Counted from the stretch's first letter, positions 43,947 through 53,760 are shown. The stretch is 62,424 nt of DNA from Tychonema sp. LEGE 07203 (GCF_015207285.1 NZ_JADEXD010000011.1:1-62424); one strand, 5' to 3'. Numbers and translations are program-made. The notes: generated from the letters alone by a model not told the origin.

Positions 43947-45653
43947 TTAAAATATCCTTGTAGGGAACTGCGACTCTAATTGCGAAGCCCACAAACCGTC
44001 AATCTTGGCAATCAATTCACTTCCCGCCCATAGAAAGGTTTGAGTGATGAGGTTTTGCGCCTCAATATAATTAGTGCCGCCCAAAATTACGCCATTTGCC
44101 GGATTGAAGTTAACAATGTAGGCGTAATCATTGTTACCCCCGACTGAGTACCAATTGCTGGTGCGATCGCCAATATAAAATGCGTTTACTCTGGCGTTAG
44201 GGTCGCCGATTAAAGTATCTACCTCATCGCTAGACATCGTGTTGGTGTCTGTACCTTTGAGTAAGTTTAGACCCGTACCACCTTCTAGAACATCGTTTCC
44301 AGAACCACCAAAAAACCTATTAGTGCCGTTTCCACCAGTCAGATAATCATTACCCCGATCGCCATAAATGTCATTAGTCCCATCTCCGCCATTAATGATG
44401 TCAATTCCCTCGCCGCCGTAGAGGGTGTCATTACCTGTGCCAGCACCGAGAATATCATTACCCTCATCACCATATATCTGATTATTCCCATCTCCGCCAT
44501 CAACCGTGTCATTTCCAGCCCCGCCGAAGATGATGTCATTACCTATGCCACCAAACACAAGATCGTTGCCGTTACCCACATTATAAGTATGGTTGCCGTT
44601 GTTGTTGTAATATTTCGCAAAACTCCCACTTAATCTGAATTCGTCGTCTCCGTTAGTCCCATAGATGAAGCGATCGTTGATTCCGCCATTAAGCTTAGCA
44701 GCAACCAGAAACAAAGGATTATCTTGAGCATCAACCGGAATCACTCCTTCATGCACTTGAAGAGAGTTAGGAAAATCCCCTTTATAGAAGTTTGGTCGAA
44801 ATTGATGATCTGCCTGCGTGTCGTTCAAACCCAGAATATTGGTGGCTAAACGAGAATTTCCACCTGCATCAGCCACCAAATTTGTGTAGGCGGTGACGAC
44901 AGCGCTGTGCTGATCGTTGGCAGTGTTACCAAAGTCAAACAGGAAAGATTCCCTGGCAGTTCCAGCTTGAGCTTCATTTCCTGCTACACTGCTGATGCCA
45001 TTAAAACTCCTTCTTGAAGCCGTAGCACCAAGGTCTAAGGGTTTGATTGGATCTGCAATTCCTCCATTCCTTACGTATCCATTTGATAAGTCAGTATCGA
45101 AGCCATTAACTCTATCGTATGGACTACTCAAAAAGGCCGCGCTATTTGATGCTGGGTCAAGGGCTGTAACCGAACCAACTTGACTCCCATAGGTACTATT
45201 GAAACTGGCGGCAATTTCGCTGGCAAGGTGAGCGCCAAGACTGTGACCAACAATATTAAGTGCTGCGGCTGGCATTCCCCACTCAGCAAGTTTGTTTTGG
45301 ACTTCAGTTGCCACTGGGGTAATCCACGAACCCGACCTGTAAAGGTCTCCTCTAGCGATCCCTGCTATTGCATTATTTGTTGGGGTGCCGCTCACTTGAG
45401 TCCAGTCCAAGACTAAAACTGTATCAGTTGGGTTAGCATCATCGATGGCTGTCGCGATAGCATCAAAAGAATCGCTGGTTGCTGTGAAACCAGGAATCAG
45501 CAGCCACACTTTTTCACCACTCCATTGATCCGCAGACGGAACCGAGAAAGGCGCAAGAATATTTATTTCACGCACGCTTGGATCTTTGACATTGTTGGGC
45601 GGTCTGTTAGTTTCGCCACCTGTTACCGTAAACGCAGTATTTATCACTGTCAT
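43947..45653 (-). CDS. RTX-type lipase
   Basis: A 568-residue protein. Residues 45-310 are an alpha/beta-hydrolase lipase with KVWLLIPGFTATSDSF and the nucleophile in LNIVGHSLGAHLASE. From about residue 340 to 460 there are seven or more Ca2+-binding nonapeptides of the GGxGxDxxx type (FGGIGNDIIFGGAGNDTVDG). There is no N-terminal signal peptide, which fits type I secretion through a C-terminal signal. Transport genes are not adjacent. It should be an extracellular triacylglycerol lipase or phospholipase; the substrate is not known. Confidence 0.87.
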   Translation of the reverse strand: MTVINTAFTVTGGETNRPPNNVKDPSVREINILAPFSVPSADQWSGEKVWLLIPGFTATSDSFDAIATAIDDANPTDTVLVLDWTQVSGTPTNNAIAGIARGDLYRSGSWITPVATEVQNKLAEWGMPAAALNIVGHSLGAHLASEIAASFNSTYGSQVGSVTALDPASNSAAFLSSPYDRVNGFDTDLSNGYVRNGGIADPIKPLDLGATASRRSFNGISSVAGNEAQAGTARESFLFDFGNTANDQHSAVVTAYTNLVADAGGNSRLATNILGLNDTQADHQFRPNFYKGDFPNSLQVHEGVIPVDAQDNPLFLVAAKLNGGINDRFIYGTNGDDEFRLSGSFAKYYNNNGNHTYNVGNGNDLVFGGIGNDIIFGGAGNDTVDGGDGNNQIYGDEGNDILGAGTGNDTLYGGEGIDIINGGDGTNDIYGDRGNDYLTGGNGTNRFFGGSGNDVLEGGTGLNLLKGTDTNTMSSDEVDTLIGDPNARVNAFYIGDRTSNWYSVGGNNDYAYIVNFNPANGVILGGTNYIEAQNLITQTFLWAGSELIAKIDGLWASQLESQFPTRIF

Positions 45654-45806
45654 CGTTCATTCCTCTCAAGTTAAGTTGGTAAAGATTAAGTAGATGAGTG
45701 GGAAAATACAGTAAATATGTAATTGCGAGTGAAAAGGAGTAATCGCAAGGTTTACAATCGCTTTAAATCTGTTGTATCCCAAAGTTTATTTGTTCCTACC
45801 TACTTG

Positions 45807-46430
45807 TTAGTTATTTCCTTTTCTCGACTTTCTCCACAAGTGAGCTGCACCCAAGCCCAAAAAGGCCAACAATGAGGCGAAGGGCGAGGCGTTCTCTGGT
45901 ACGGGAGCAGGAGGAGATTCGTTAATTTCTAAAGTCACAGTCCCATTACCTGAAATAGCTCCATCTCGCAAGATGAAAAAAAATGTCCCAGGATCGACAA
46001 ACATAAATCCGTTATTTCCACCCCAAACTCCGCCATCATCTGCCGGCATAACTTGCATCCCAAATTGACTGGGAACTCCGTTCAAGAAAGCCAAAACAGG
46101 ACCATCGGGGTAGGTGAATTCATCTCTGGCCGTATAGGTTACAGGATTTAAACCCTCCGCAAAGTCCAGAAATCTAAAGTTAAAAGATAGCAATCCGGAT
46201 CGAGTTTGATAGTCACCACCATTGATGGTCATAAACTCCTGGCCGACTTTGGTCAGATGTGTATCGTCGTAGGAAAAGTCACCCGTGTAGACACCCGCGA
46301 ATTTCGGATCGGTGGCGTTGACGTTGACTTTGATTGTGCCTGTAATTGTAGCTGCCATAACGGTTGAGCCTCCAAATGTGGATATTAAGTATGTACTAAG
46401 GATAGCGGTCAGTCCGTATTTTATGTTCAT
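45807..46430 (-). CDS. PEP-CTERM-type exported protein, copy 1
   Basis: A 207-residue protein with a signal peptide (GLTAILSTYLISTFGGSTVM) and a C-terminal sorting signal PENASPFASLLAFLGLGAAH-LWRKSRK: a Pro-Glu motif, a hydrophobic helix and basic residues. The body is a beta-rich domain (GVYTGDFSYDDTHLTKVG, LLSFNFRFLDFAEGLNPVTY). It is a close paralogue of the next gene upstream. Such signals are cut by an exosortase in other bacteria; cyanobacterial variants are less well understood. Confidence 0.8.
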   Translation of the reverse strand: MNIKYGLTAILSTYLISTFGGSTVMAATITGTIKVNVNATDPKFAGVYTGDFSYDDTHLTKVGQEFMTINGGDYQTRSGLLSFNFRFLDFAEGLNPVTYTARDEFTYPDGPVLAFLNGVPSQFGMQVMPADDGGVWGGNNGFMFVDPGTFFFILRDGAISGNGTVTLEINESPPAPVPENASPFASLLAFLGLGAAHLWRKSRKGNN

Positions 46431-46646
46431 TAGATATTCCTGATTTGAAAGGCTTCACCCACAGCAGTGAGTTTGTTTTCGTTTGTAGCAATTAACAAAA
46501 ACAACATCTTGAGATACAGATTAAAGCTTGCTAGCGGTACTGTAAACCGTAAATTTACTAGAGTTTTTGAGCCAAAATTAGGATAGATTGTGAAAATCTC
46601 AGTAATTATATTTAGGCCCAGCTTCAAGTTAGGTTGGTAAAGATGA

Positions 46647-47252
46647 TTATTTGTTTGCCTTTTTAGACTTTCTCCACAAGTGAGCTGCACCCAAGCCCAA
46701 AAAAGCCAACAATGAGGCGAAGGGGGAGGCGTTCTCCGGTACGGAAGTAGGTTCAGTAGTAGGTTCAGTAATTTCTAAGCTCACAATCCCATCACCTCCA
46801 ATAGTTCCATTTCGCAAGGCGAAATTAAATGACCTGGGATCTCCGAACATAAGTCCGTCATTTCCAGATGCAGAAAAAATTTGTAAGGCAAATTGAGTGG
46901 GAATTCCGTTCTCTAAATACAAAAGTGGATAGTCTGGAAATCCATCAACATCACTGGCTGTGTAGGTGACAGGATTTAAGCCAGTAGCAAAGTCCAGAAA
47001 TCTAAAGTTCATAGATAACAGTCCCGGTATAATTCCATTTCCACCACCATTGATGGTCATGAACTCTGAGCCTACTTTGGTCAGATGTGTATCGTCGTAA
47101 GCAAAGTCACCCCTGTAGACCCCTGCAAAGCTGCCCTTAGTTACGTCAACCCTGATCGTGCCTCCTATTGTGGCTGCCATAGCGGGATCTCCTCCAAATG
47201 TGGATATTAAATATGTTCCCAGGATAGCGGTCAGTCCATATTTTATGTTCAT
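46647..47252 (-). CDS. PEP-CTERM-type exported protein, copy 2
   Basis: A 201-residue paralogue of copy 1 with the same signal peptide (NIKYGLTAILGTYLISTFGG), the same core (GVYRGDFAYDDTHLTKVGSE, NFRFLDFATGLNPVTYTAS) and the same tail (VPENASPFASLLAFLGLGAA then basic residues). Divergence is concentrated in loops. The duplicated unit includes about 200 bases of non-coding DNA on its upstream side, so the copies arose by a tandem duplication of about 820 bases. Confidence 0.8.
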   Translation of the reverse strand: MNIKYGLTAILGTYLISTFGGDPAMAATIGGTIRVDVTKGSFAGVYRGDFAYDDTHLTKVGSEFMTINGGGNGIIPGLLSMNFRFLDFATGLNPVTYTASDVDGFPDYPLLYLENGIPTQFALQIFSASGNDGLMFGDPRSFNFALRNGTIGGDGIVSLEITEPTTEPTSVPENASPFASLLAFLGLGAAHLWRKSKKANK

Positions 47253-47469
47253 TAGATATTCCTGATTTGACAGGCTTCACCCACAACAGTGAGTTTGTTT
47301 TCGTTTGTAGCAATTAACGAAAATAACATCTTGAGACAAAGAATCAAGCTTTTTTGCGGTATTTGATACCGTAAAATTACTAGAGTTTTTTTGCCCTTAA
47401 TAACTCGATATTTTTAAAATATCAGTAATTCTATCTACGCCCCGCTTCAAGTTAGGTTGGTAAAGATGA

Positions 47470-47560
47470 TTATTTGTTTTGCTTTCTCGACTTTCTCCAC
47501 AAGTGAGCTGCACCCAAGCCCAAAAAAGCCAACAATAAGGCAAAGGCTGTCGCGCAAATA
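47470..47560 (-). pseudogene. Decayed third copy of the PEP-CTERM gene (3' end only)
   Basis: The minus strand encodes LLLAFLGLGAAHLWRKSRKQ followed by a stop, almost identical to the tails of copies 1 and 2. Homologous non-coding DNA extends on its downstream side at 47260-47469. Everything upstream of the sorting signal is missing. Confidence 0.8.
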
Positions 47561-47669
47561 AACATTGCATATTCTCCGCGGGCGGGACACCCCACTCATT
47601 GTTTGATTTTTTTTAACATAGAATTAAAATACTGCAACAGCTTAGTTATTAGCTCTTAGTTATTAGCTC

Positions 47670-48239
47670 TTAGTTACCAGAAATTTCAACCAAATTAAGT
47701 ATTGCTTCTAGCTTTTTCAAAGCAACTTCCAAATCATCATTAATTACTTGAAAATCAAATTCCCCCGCCGCTTCAATTTCCTCCTTAGCCCGCAGCAATC
47801 TCCGGGCGATCGCACTTTCGGAATCTTGACCCCGACTCCGCAAGCGCCGTTCCAATTCTTCCCAAGACGGAGGTAAAATAAAAAGTCGCAAAGCCTCTGG
47901 AAACTTATTTCTAATTTGCCTTGCTCCTTCCAGTTCAATTTCCAGGATTACCCATTTTCCCTCACTGATGCCCTGTTTGATAGCAAAATACGGAGTACCG
48001 TAAAGATTACCCGCAAACTCTGCCCATTCCGCCAACTCGCCAGCCTCAACCATTTGCTCAAAACCGCTGCGGCTGACAAAATAGTAGTGTTTTCCCTCAA
48101 CTTCTCCCTCACGAGGTTCGCGAGTTGTCACCGATACCGAAAGATGCAATTCCCGATGGCGGTTGAGGAGCGACCGTACTAAGGTGCCTTTCCCCACACC
48201 GCTAGGCCCCGTCAAAACAATTAATTTACCGAATTTCAT
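47670..48239 (-). CDS. gmk: Guanylate kinase
   Basis: A 189-residue enzyme that phosphorylates GMP to GDP. The P-loop is [15 protein letters not shown] near the N-terminus. GMP-binding residues lie in [21 protein letters not shown] and the lid in [17 protein letters not shown]. The ATG at 48239 starts the conserved MKFGKLIVL; a TTG at 48263 is an alternative. Its stop codon lies inside a TTAGTTATTAGCTC repeat. It follows the RemA-like gene by 78 bases, the order conserved in many bacteria. Confidence 0.96.
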   Translation of the reverse strand: MKFGKLIVLTGPSGVGKGTLVRSLLNRHRELHLSVSVTTREPREGEVEGKHYYFVSRSGFEQMVEAGELAEWAEFAGNLYGTPYFAIKQGISEGKWVILEIELEGARQIRNKFPEALRLFILPPSWEELERRLRSRGQDSESAIARRLLRAKEEIEAAGEFDFQVINDDLEVALKKLEAILNLVEISGN

Positions 48240-48317
48240 TTTTAGAATAGAAACTTGTAACAATTTAAGTTTCCGCTTACTCTATACTGTAAGTGCTCAA
48301 ATTGCAACTGACAAATT

Positions 48318-48584
48318 TCAATCATCCCGACCTTGACTGTCTTTACCGATCGCAAAACGATTTGCCACCGTTTCCGGCTGAATCGCTGACAGGATGACAT
48401 GACTAGAATCTGTAATAATTACCGCCCTCGTGCGGCGGCCGTAGGTAGCATCAACCAGTTGTCCCCGCTCCCGCGCATCAGTAATTATACGCTTAATTGG
48501 CGCTGACTCGGGACTGACAATGGCAATCACTCGGTTAGCCGACACAATGTTACCAAAACCGATATTAATTAATTGAATATCCAT
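48318..48584 (-). CDS. RemA-like regulatory protein (DUF370)
   Basis: An 88-residue protein of the DUF370/RemA family: [60 protein letters not shown]. In Bacillus RemA is a DNA-binding regulator of matrix genes and osmotic response; the cyanobacterial members are uncharacterised. It lies directly upstream of gmk on the same strand and is probably cotranscribed with it. The last 15 residues are divergent. Confidence 0.9.
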   Translation of the reverse strand: MDIQLINIGFGNIVSANRVIAIVSPESAPIKRIITDARERGQLVDATYGRRTRAVIITDSSHVILSAIQPETVANRFAIGKDSQGRDD

Positions 48585-49076
48585 GAATATCTTAATTTAT
48601 GGGTGAACGAGTAACTATCAATCCTTACTTATTATCATATATACCAAAGTTTTTTTTACAATAATAAAATTATTCATAACTCAGTTTTTGAATTTTTACC
48701 TGCTTTTTTTCTATTTTTTGAGTCGCCGTCCGCCAGCCTTTATCAAAACTTTAAAAAACTAGCGCTGTTGACCGCTGATATTAAAGATTCGGTAAAGTCC
48801 GGGATTTTTAGTTGCCAATAAAAGCCTTAGCTGTATCGAAAAAACAGCCCGTAAATATTGCGAAATATAAAGTTAACTTGTGGTTGAGGGAAAATTAAGT
48901 ATAATCACTGATAGATTACAGCAAATATTTGCAAAGGGCAGTTTATACTGAAAGTATTAACACTGATGCTGCTTTGATGAGCCTTCAACCTAAGCTAAAA
49001 CCGGCTGGCGATCGCCCGCAATCCTCAAATTCCCACATAAAAATAGAAAATAGCCTGTAATATCAAACCCTATCTT

Positions 49077-49162
49077 CATCGGAATAGTAAATTCAGGCGT
49101 TAACAGTTAACAGTTAACAGTTAACAGTTAACATCATGTCTGAGTGCAACCGGAATTGATAT
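49077..49162 (-). repeat. Dispersed repeat with internal heptamer array, copy B
   Basis: Inverted copy of the element at 39424-39530. Arms ATCGGAATAG and GTGCAACCGGAATTGATAT flank five AGTTAAC units. The CATCATGTC...GAGTGCAACC part matches copy C best. Confidence 0.8.
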
Positions 49163-49274
49163 AAAACCACAGATATTTAGTGCTAGATATTCAACAATAA
49201 AACAGGTTCGTGGTGAGGACTTCAGTCCGCATAAAAAAACTCGCATCCCTAACTACCAACCTGACAAACAAGCA

Positions 49275-49324
49275 AAAAACCGGGATTAATTCAGATACAT
49301 TCACCCGCATTAATCCCGGTTTTT
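49275..49324 (-). terminator. Intrinsic terminator of the M3 oligopeptidase gene
   Basis: A perfect 16-bp stem (AAAAACCGGGATTAAT with ATTAATCCCGGTTTTT), 18-base loop, T-run on the minus strand. It lies 12 bases beyond the stop codon at 49336. Confidence 0.85.
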
Positions 49325-49335
49325 ACACACTTAAA

Positions 49336-51438
49336 TTAAGCCGCAACTAAACCGCTGTGTCTCAACAAAGCTTTAGTGCTCGGTTCGCGCCCCCGGAAAG
49401 TTTTAAACACTTCCATCGGGTGCAAACTGCCGCCCAATCCCAACACTGTATCTCGGAAACGCTTGCCTGTAGATGCGATCGCACTTTCATCTTCCAAACC
49501 CGCTTCCTCAAACGCCGCAAAAGCATCAGCGCTGAGAACTTCCGCCCATTTATAACTGTAATAGCCCGCCGCGTAGCCGCCCGCAAAAATGTGTCCGAAA
49601 GCGCACAAAAATGCGTCTTCTTTCAGAGGAGGCAAAACAGTCGTAGTTTTAGCGATGCGGTTGCGGACATCCGCCACAGTTTCGCTGCCGCCCGATCGGT
49701 AGCGGTGGTGCAATTCGAGATCGACACTGCTAAAATGTACTTGCCTGAGCATGACACTGCCGCTCATGTAGTGGCGCGCTGCTAGCAATTTTTGGTAATA
49801 GTGTTCCGGCAAAGTTTCCCCGGTTTCGTAATGCTTTGCCATCCCGAACAAAGTCGCCCTATCGTAACACCAATTCTCCATAAATTGACTAGGCAATTCC
49901 ACCGCATCCCACTCAACATTATTGATGCCAGAAGCCCCCGGATAGTCTACCGTTGTCAGCATATGCTGCAAACCGTGACCGAATTCGTGAAACAAAGTTT
50001 CGACTTCCAAAAAAGTCATTAAACTCGGTTTTCCGTCCACCGGAGGACTTTGGTTGCACACCAAATAAGCCACCGGCAACCGCGTGATTGTCTTTCCCGC
50101 TTCCACAAATTTAGCGCGCACCACGCAATCGTCCATCCAAGCACCGCCGCGCTTTTCTTCCGGGCGGCTGTAGGGGTCTAAATAGAAATTGGCGATCGTA
50201 TTTCCGGCTTCATCATCTATTTGGAAATAGCGCACATCTTTGTGCCACACAGGAGCTTGACCGTCCGCCGCCGTTACTGTCACGCCAAACAGCCGCTTTA
50301 CTAATCCAAATAACCCCTCCAATACCTGCGGAAGAGCAAAATAAGGACGCAATTCTTCGGCACTAAAAGCAAACTTTTCTTCCCGCAGCCGTTCCGACCA
50401 AAAACCAATATCCCAGTGCTTCAAATCCCCAGCTTCCGGCGCACCTTTTTCGGCAGCAAACGCTTTCAAATCTTCTAAATCTTTGACAGCCGCACTGTAA
50501 CTAGCTAAGCGCAATTCTTCTAACAAAGCTTCGACTGCTGCAACGTCGGGAGCCATTTTGCTCGCCAGACTCAATTCGGCATAACTGTTAAAGCCGAGCA
50601 AGGCTGCTTTTTCCTGGCGCAGTGCTAAAATGCGATCGGTCAAAGGCCAGTTATTCAACTCTCCACTGCTGGCTCTGCCGACAAAAGCTTTGTACAACTT
50701 TTCGCGCAACTCGCGGCGAGTGCTGTGCTGCATGAAAGGGCCGTAACTGGGGAAGTCTAAAGTAATCCGCCAAGGGCCGTTTTCGGCATCGGCATTTTCT
50801 GCACCGGCACTGCGAGCGGCTTGGGCTGCTAAACTCAACAAACTCGGCGGTAAACCGTCAATTTCCTCTTTGTTTGTGAGGGTGATGCTGAAAGCTTTGG
50901 TAGCGTCGAGGACGTGATTGGAAAATTGGGTAGTAATTTCGGCCAATTCTAATTGAATGGCATTAAAACGCTCTTTTTGTTCGCCTTCTAAACCCACGCC
51001 GGAGAGTTGTGCGTCTCGGAGAGCAGCTTCGACAATTCGCTGTTGAGCTGACTCTAAGCTGTCCCAGTTTTTGCTGGCCCGCAGCGCTTTAAAAGCTTCA
51101 TAAAGCGGTTTGCTTTGACTGACTTTGCTCCAAAATTTTACTACTTCCGGCTGCACTGTTTCGTGGGCCGATCGCAATTCGGGGCTATTTTTCACCCCCA
51201 TCAAATGTCCGACAATGCTCCAGCTCCAATTTAAACGCTCTCCAAGCTGTTGCAAGGGTTCTACTAAACCGCTCCAAGTCGGCTCTACAGAGGCTTCTAA
51301 GGCAGCTAGCGAGCCTTCTAGCTCGGTCAGCAGTTGGGTAATGGCGGGGACTACGTGCTCTGGGGCGATCGCGTCAAAGGTCGGCAATCCTTTGCCAATT
51401 AGTAACGGGTTATCAGGAATATTTACGGTTGCAGTCAT
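49336..51438 (-). CDS. prlC: Oligopeptidase A-like M3 family metallopeptidase
   Basis: A 700-residue cytoplasmic zinc peptidase that degrades short peptides, including cleaved signal peptides. The zinc site is in VETLFHEFGHGLQHMLT (HExxH), with the third ligand about 25 residues on in NNVEWDAVELPSQFMENW. The N-terminal helical domain is complete. Length matches OpdA/PrlC. ATG at 51438. It is monocistronic with its own terminator. Confidence 0.95.
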   Translation of the reverse strand: MTATVNIPDNPLLIGKGLPTFDAIAPEHVVPAITQLLTELEGSLAALEASVEPTWSGLVEPLQQLGERLNWSWSIVGHLMGVKNSPELRSAHETVQPEVVKFWSKVSQSKPLYEAFKALRASKNWDSLESAQQRIVEAALRDAQLSGVGLEGEQKERFNAIQLELAEITTQFSNHVLDATKAFSITLTNKEEIDGLPPSLLSLAAQAARSAGAENADAENGPWRITLDFPSYGPFMQHSTRRELREKLYKAFVGRASSGELNNWPLTDRILALRQEKAALLGFNSYAELSLASKMAPDVAAVEALLEELRLASYSAAVKDLEDLKAFAAEKGAPEAGDLKHWDIGFWSERLREEKFAFSAEELRPYFALPQVLEGLFGLVKRLFGVTVTAADGQAPVWHKDVRYFQIDDEAGNTIANFYLDPYSRPEEKRGGAWMDDCVVRAKFVEAGKTITRLPVAYLVCNQSPPVDGKPSLMTFLEVETLFHEFGHGLQHMLTTVDYPGASGINNVEWDAVELPSQFMENWCYDRATLFGMAKHYETGETLPEHYYQKLLAARHYMSGSVMLRQVHFSSVDLELHHRYRSGGSETVADVRNRIAKTTTVLPPLKEDAFLCAFGHIFAGGYAAGYYSYKWAEVLSADAFAAFEEAGLEDESAIASTGKRFRDTVLGLGGSLHPMEVFKTFRGREPSTKALLRHSGLVAA

Positions 51439-52111
51439 TTAATTTTCTTGTAACAGGTTGAAAACAGGTAAACTATACAGATTACCTTTGAAATTTGTAA
51501 CACATTTGCGTTTAAAAGTGGGAGGTTCGCAGATGTTATATCAATTCCGGTTGCACTCAAACATGATTGTTGACTGTTGACTGTTGACTGTTGACTGTTG
51601 ACTGTTGACGGGCGGGTCAAAAAACTGAATGGTTGAGTGTTAACTGTTGACTAGATTATATTATTCCGATGCTACTGGAAACGATATTACACCTGTGTGA
51701 TGAACAGGCAAGATGCCTGTTCCGCAAAAAATCAATTTTCTGGCAGGGTGAACCACAGAGTCCGCCCATGAAAGATTGATTAACAATCATGCAAGATGTG
51801 AAAAGCATCCCATTTTTGTAAAAAATATTATATCTTACAAAATTGGGAAGCTCCCAAAAAGTTCGACTCGCGCGCGAGAATGTCTGAATGTCTGAGTGTC
51901 AGAATGTCCGACTTGGAAAATCTGCCTTCGGACTAATGACTGATAACTAAGGGCCCGCACGCACCATCCACCGCCCCTACCAACTGACTAATGACTAATG
52001 ACTAATGACTAAGCTGTGGCGCATTTAAACTGGATATTCGGAACGGGCTAGAAGCCCATTCCACAATATTTGTATTGATTTTTGATGCACAATTTAAATG
52101 TATAACAGCTT
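51439..52111. repeat. Intergenic repeat cluster with copy C and a possible MITE
   Basis: Repeat copy C spans 51537-51690 with GTTGACT units and an insertion relative to copy A. GAACAGGCAAGATGCCTGTTCC lies at 51702-51723. At about 52013-52111 the ends AAGCTGTGGCGCATTTAAA and TTTAAATGTATAACAGCTT are inverted repeats with four mismatches. Half of that element may lie at 30538-30557. Scattered ACTAATG units occur at 51985-52012. There is no gene. Confidence 0.65.
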
Positions 52112-52167
52112 AATGACTAATGACTAACGACTAATGACTAATGACTAATGACTAATGACTAATGACT
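52111..52167. repeat. Heptamer array that supplies a stop codon
   Basis: About eight ACTAATG units. The array runs past position 52159, so the TAG stop of the coiled-coil gene lies within one repeat unit. Confidence 0.85.
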
Positions 52168-53037
52168 TTCTTGCGTGTGCTGCAACTGCTTGACAACCGT
52201 GATTAAACGCTTGAGATGAGGTTTGACAACTTCTTGTTGTTCGTGTTCCAAACGGTGGATTTGAGCTTGGACTGCTGACAAATCGGGAGTTGATTGGTGC
52301 GGGGTAGCTTGCAGTTGGCTTTGCAGATTTGCCATGACTTTCTGGATTTCCAAGAATCGAGTATTTACTGCTTCCCAGTCGTCTCGGGTGATAGAAGTTT
52401 CTGCCAAGCCTTTTGTCGCGCTTTCGAGTTTCTCTACAGCCTGTTCGACAGCTTGGAGATTTGTCGGTTGGCCAACCGATAAATCTTGCAATTCTTGGCT
52501 CACCTGCTGGCGGACATTGAGGACAGCAGATGCTACGATTTCTTGCAAAGAAGCTACCGACTCTCCCAAACTCAGCAACTGCCGCTCGATGTCTATCGAC
52601 TCCTCAAAGCCTTCGACTCTAGGCAGTGCAGCCATTTGCTGGCGCAGCGCTGCAATATCTGCTGACAACTGTTTCCGCAATTTAACAATTACCGTCACTG
52701 CCGTTTTTTCGACTTTATTTACCGAGTTTTGGACGCTGGCTAGTTCCGAATTTTGATGAACCCGCACTTGCTGCTCGAACCGATAGCGGTTAGCAACATT
52801 CAGCGACAAAGCCAAAGTCAGGGGCGCTACTCCGTAAAAAGCTTGACCCGACACGGCCACCGCCAGGGAACCGACTCCAGAGGCCGCCAGAGAGGCGTAC
52901 TCTGCTAGTTCCAGCCAGTGTCTTTGAGGAAAGCTTGGCCTCAAGTGGTTTCTAGCAGAGGGGTTTGGCTTCCGCACGGCTCTTTGGGTCATAGTATGTT
53001 CTCGTTGTTGGTAAGGTTGCGAGACTGGGTGGAGCAT
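52159..53037 (-). CDS. Coiled-coil membrane protein of unknown function
   Basis: A 292-residue protein. Residues 48-88 contain two adjacent hydrophobic segments (YASLAASGVGSLAVAVSG, GVAPLTLALSLNVA). The rest is predicted long coiled coil rich in Gln, Glu, Val and Leu (VQNSVNKVEKTAVTVIVKLR, RLEHEQQEVVKPHLKRLIT). The start at 53037 has AAGGA nine bases upstream; ATG at 52992 is an alternative. The family is not recognised; similar architecture is common in cyanobacteria. Its last codons and stop run into the heptamer array. Confidence 0.7.
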   Translation of the reverse strand: MLHPVSQPYQQREHTMTQRAVRKPNPSARNHLRPSFPQRHWLELAEYASLAASGVGSLAVAVSGQAFYGVAPLTLALSLNVANRYRFEQQVRVHQNSELASVQNSVNKVEKTAVTVIVKLRKQLSADIAALRQQMAALPRVEGFEESIDIERQLLSLGESVASLQEIVASAVLNVRQQVSQELQDLSVGQPTNLQAVEQAVEKLESATKGLAETSITRDDWEAVNTRFLEIQKVMANLQSQLQATPHQSTPDLSAVQAQIHRLEHEQQEVVKPHLKRLITVVKQLQHTQESH

Positions 53038-53446
53038 TGATTTATATCCTTTTTTCAGTTATATGTTTTCGATTATTTCCTGACACTCTTCTATTTTTAC
53101 CTTATTGAGTAGGTTAAGGATAACTGGCGTATTATTATGTATTTGGGAGCACTGGGTTCGAGAACCTAGAATTCCGGCTGTTAAAAGGTGAAACCGAACG
53201 CGCCCTTTATTTTACAGGACGGGGGTACGATCGGGTTCGGGCGATCGTACCGAGGGCGGAGGCGGTTAACCAAACTATGCCTCGTCGGATTTTAGATTTG
53301 AGATTTTAGATGAAAAATTAAAAAAATGCGACCTACTCGCGGAAATTGAGGTGAGGAGCCGATCGGGAGTTGAATTTTTGTTCGTGCATTGGTATAATTT
53401 ACTCTTGCTCTATTTCCCGGAGCAAATTTACAGCAAAAATTGACCA
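53038..53446. other. Intergenic region with a hairpin
   Basis: GGTACGATCG (53224-53233) and CGATCGTACC (53242-53251) form a perfect 10-bp hairpin. The rest holds no recognised element. Confidence 0.4.
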
Positions 53447-53581
53447 ATGAAATCAGAAAAACCCGAAATTGCCGATCGGCTAAAATCTATTTTTAGTATC
53501 ACAATCTTTATCATTCTCGTCCTAGCAGTAGGCTTTTTAAGCGTGAATTTTATTTCTGCTCTCTATGCAAAATTTGCTTAA
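53447..53581 (+). CDS. Small single-span membrane protein (44 residues)
   Basis: A 44-residue product beginning MKSEKPEIADRLKSIFSI and continuing with a single hydrophobic span TIFIILVLAVGFLSVNFI, then SALYAKFA. The charged N-terminus followed by one helix is typical of small thylakoid or plasma-membrane subunits. No strong ribosome-binding site is present; GGAG lies 27 bases upstream. It does not match a photosystem or cytochrome subunit that I recognise. Confidence 0.45.
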   Translation: MKSEKPEIADRLKSIFSITIFIILVLAVGFLSVNFISALYAKFA

Positions 53582-53605
53582 AATTAGGACTTACCCACGG
53601 GTGCC

Positions 53606-53760
53606 AGAAACCGGGTTTTTTTCGAGAATATTTCGTTACAACCACAGATTCGATCAAAAACCCGGTTTCTTTAGTCTGAGGGAAACCCCGCCAGCGAGAA
53701 GGACACGGCAATGCCGTTTCCCTACCCAATTAATTGTAGGGAAACAGCACTGCCCTGTCC
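53606..53760. repeat. Palindromic repeat downstream of the broken DUF4065 partner
   Basis: CAGAAACCGGGTTTTTTTCG and AAAAACCCGGTTTCTTTAG (family of 1-245 and 43459) followed by GGAAACCCCGCCAGCGAGAA and the inverted repeat ACGGCAATGCCGTTTCCCTA with TAGGGAAACAGCACTGCC. It directly adjoins the truncated gene that ends at 53760. Confidence 0.6.

Larger units (their letters stand above)
48585..49335. other. Intergenic region with repeat copy B and a terminator
   Basis: The 750 bases upstream of the RemA-like gene and downstream of the oligopeptidase gene. It contains repeat copy B (49077-49162) and the terminator at 49275-49324. AT-rich sequence at 48640-48700 probably carries the promoter. No gene is recognised. 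Confidence 0.5.
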
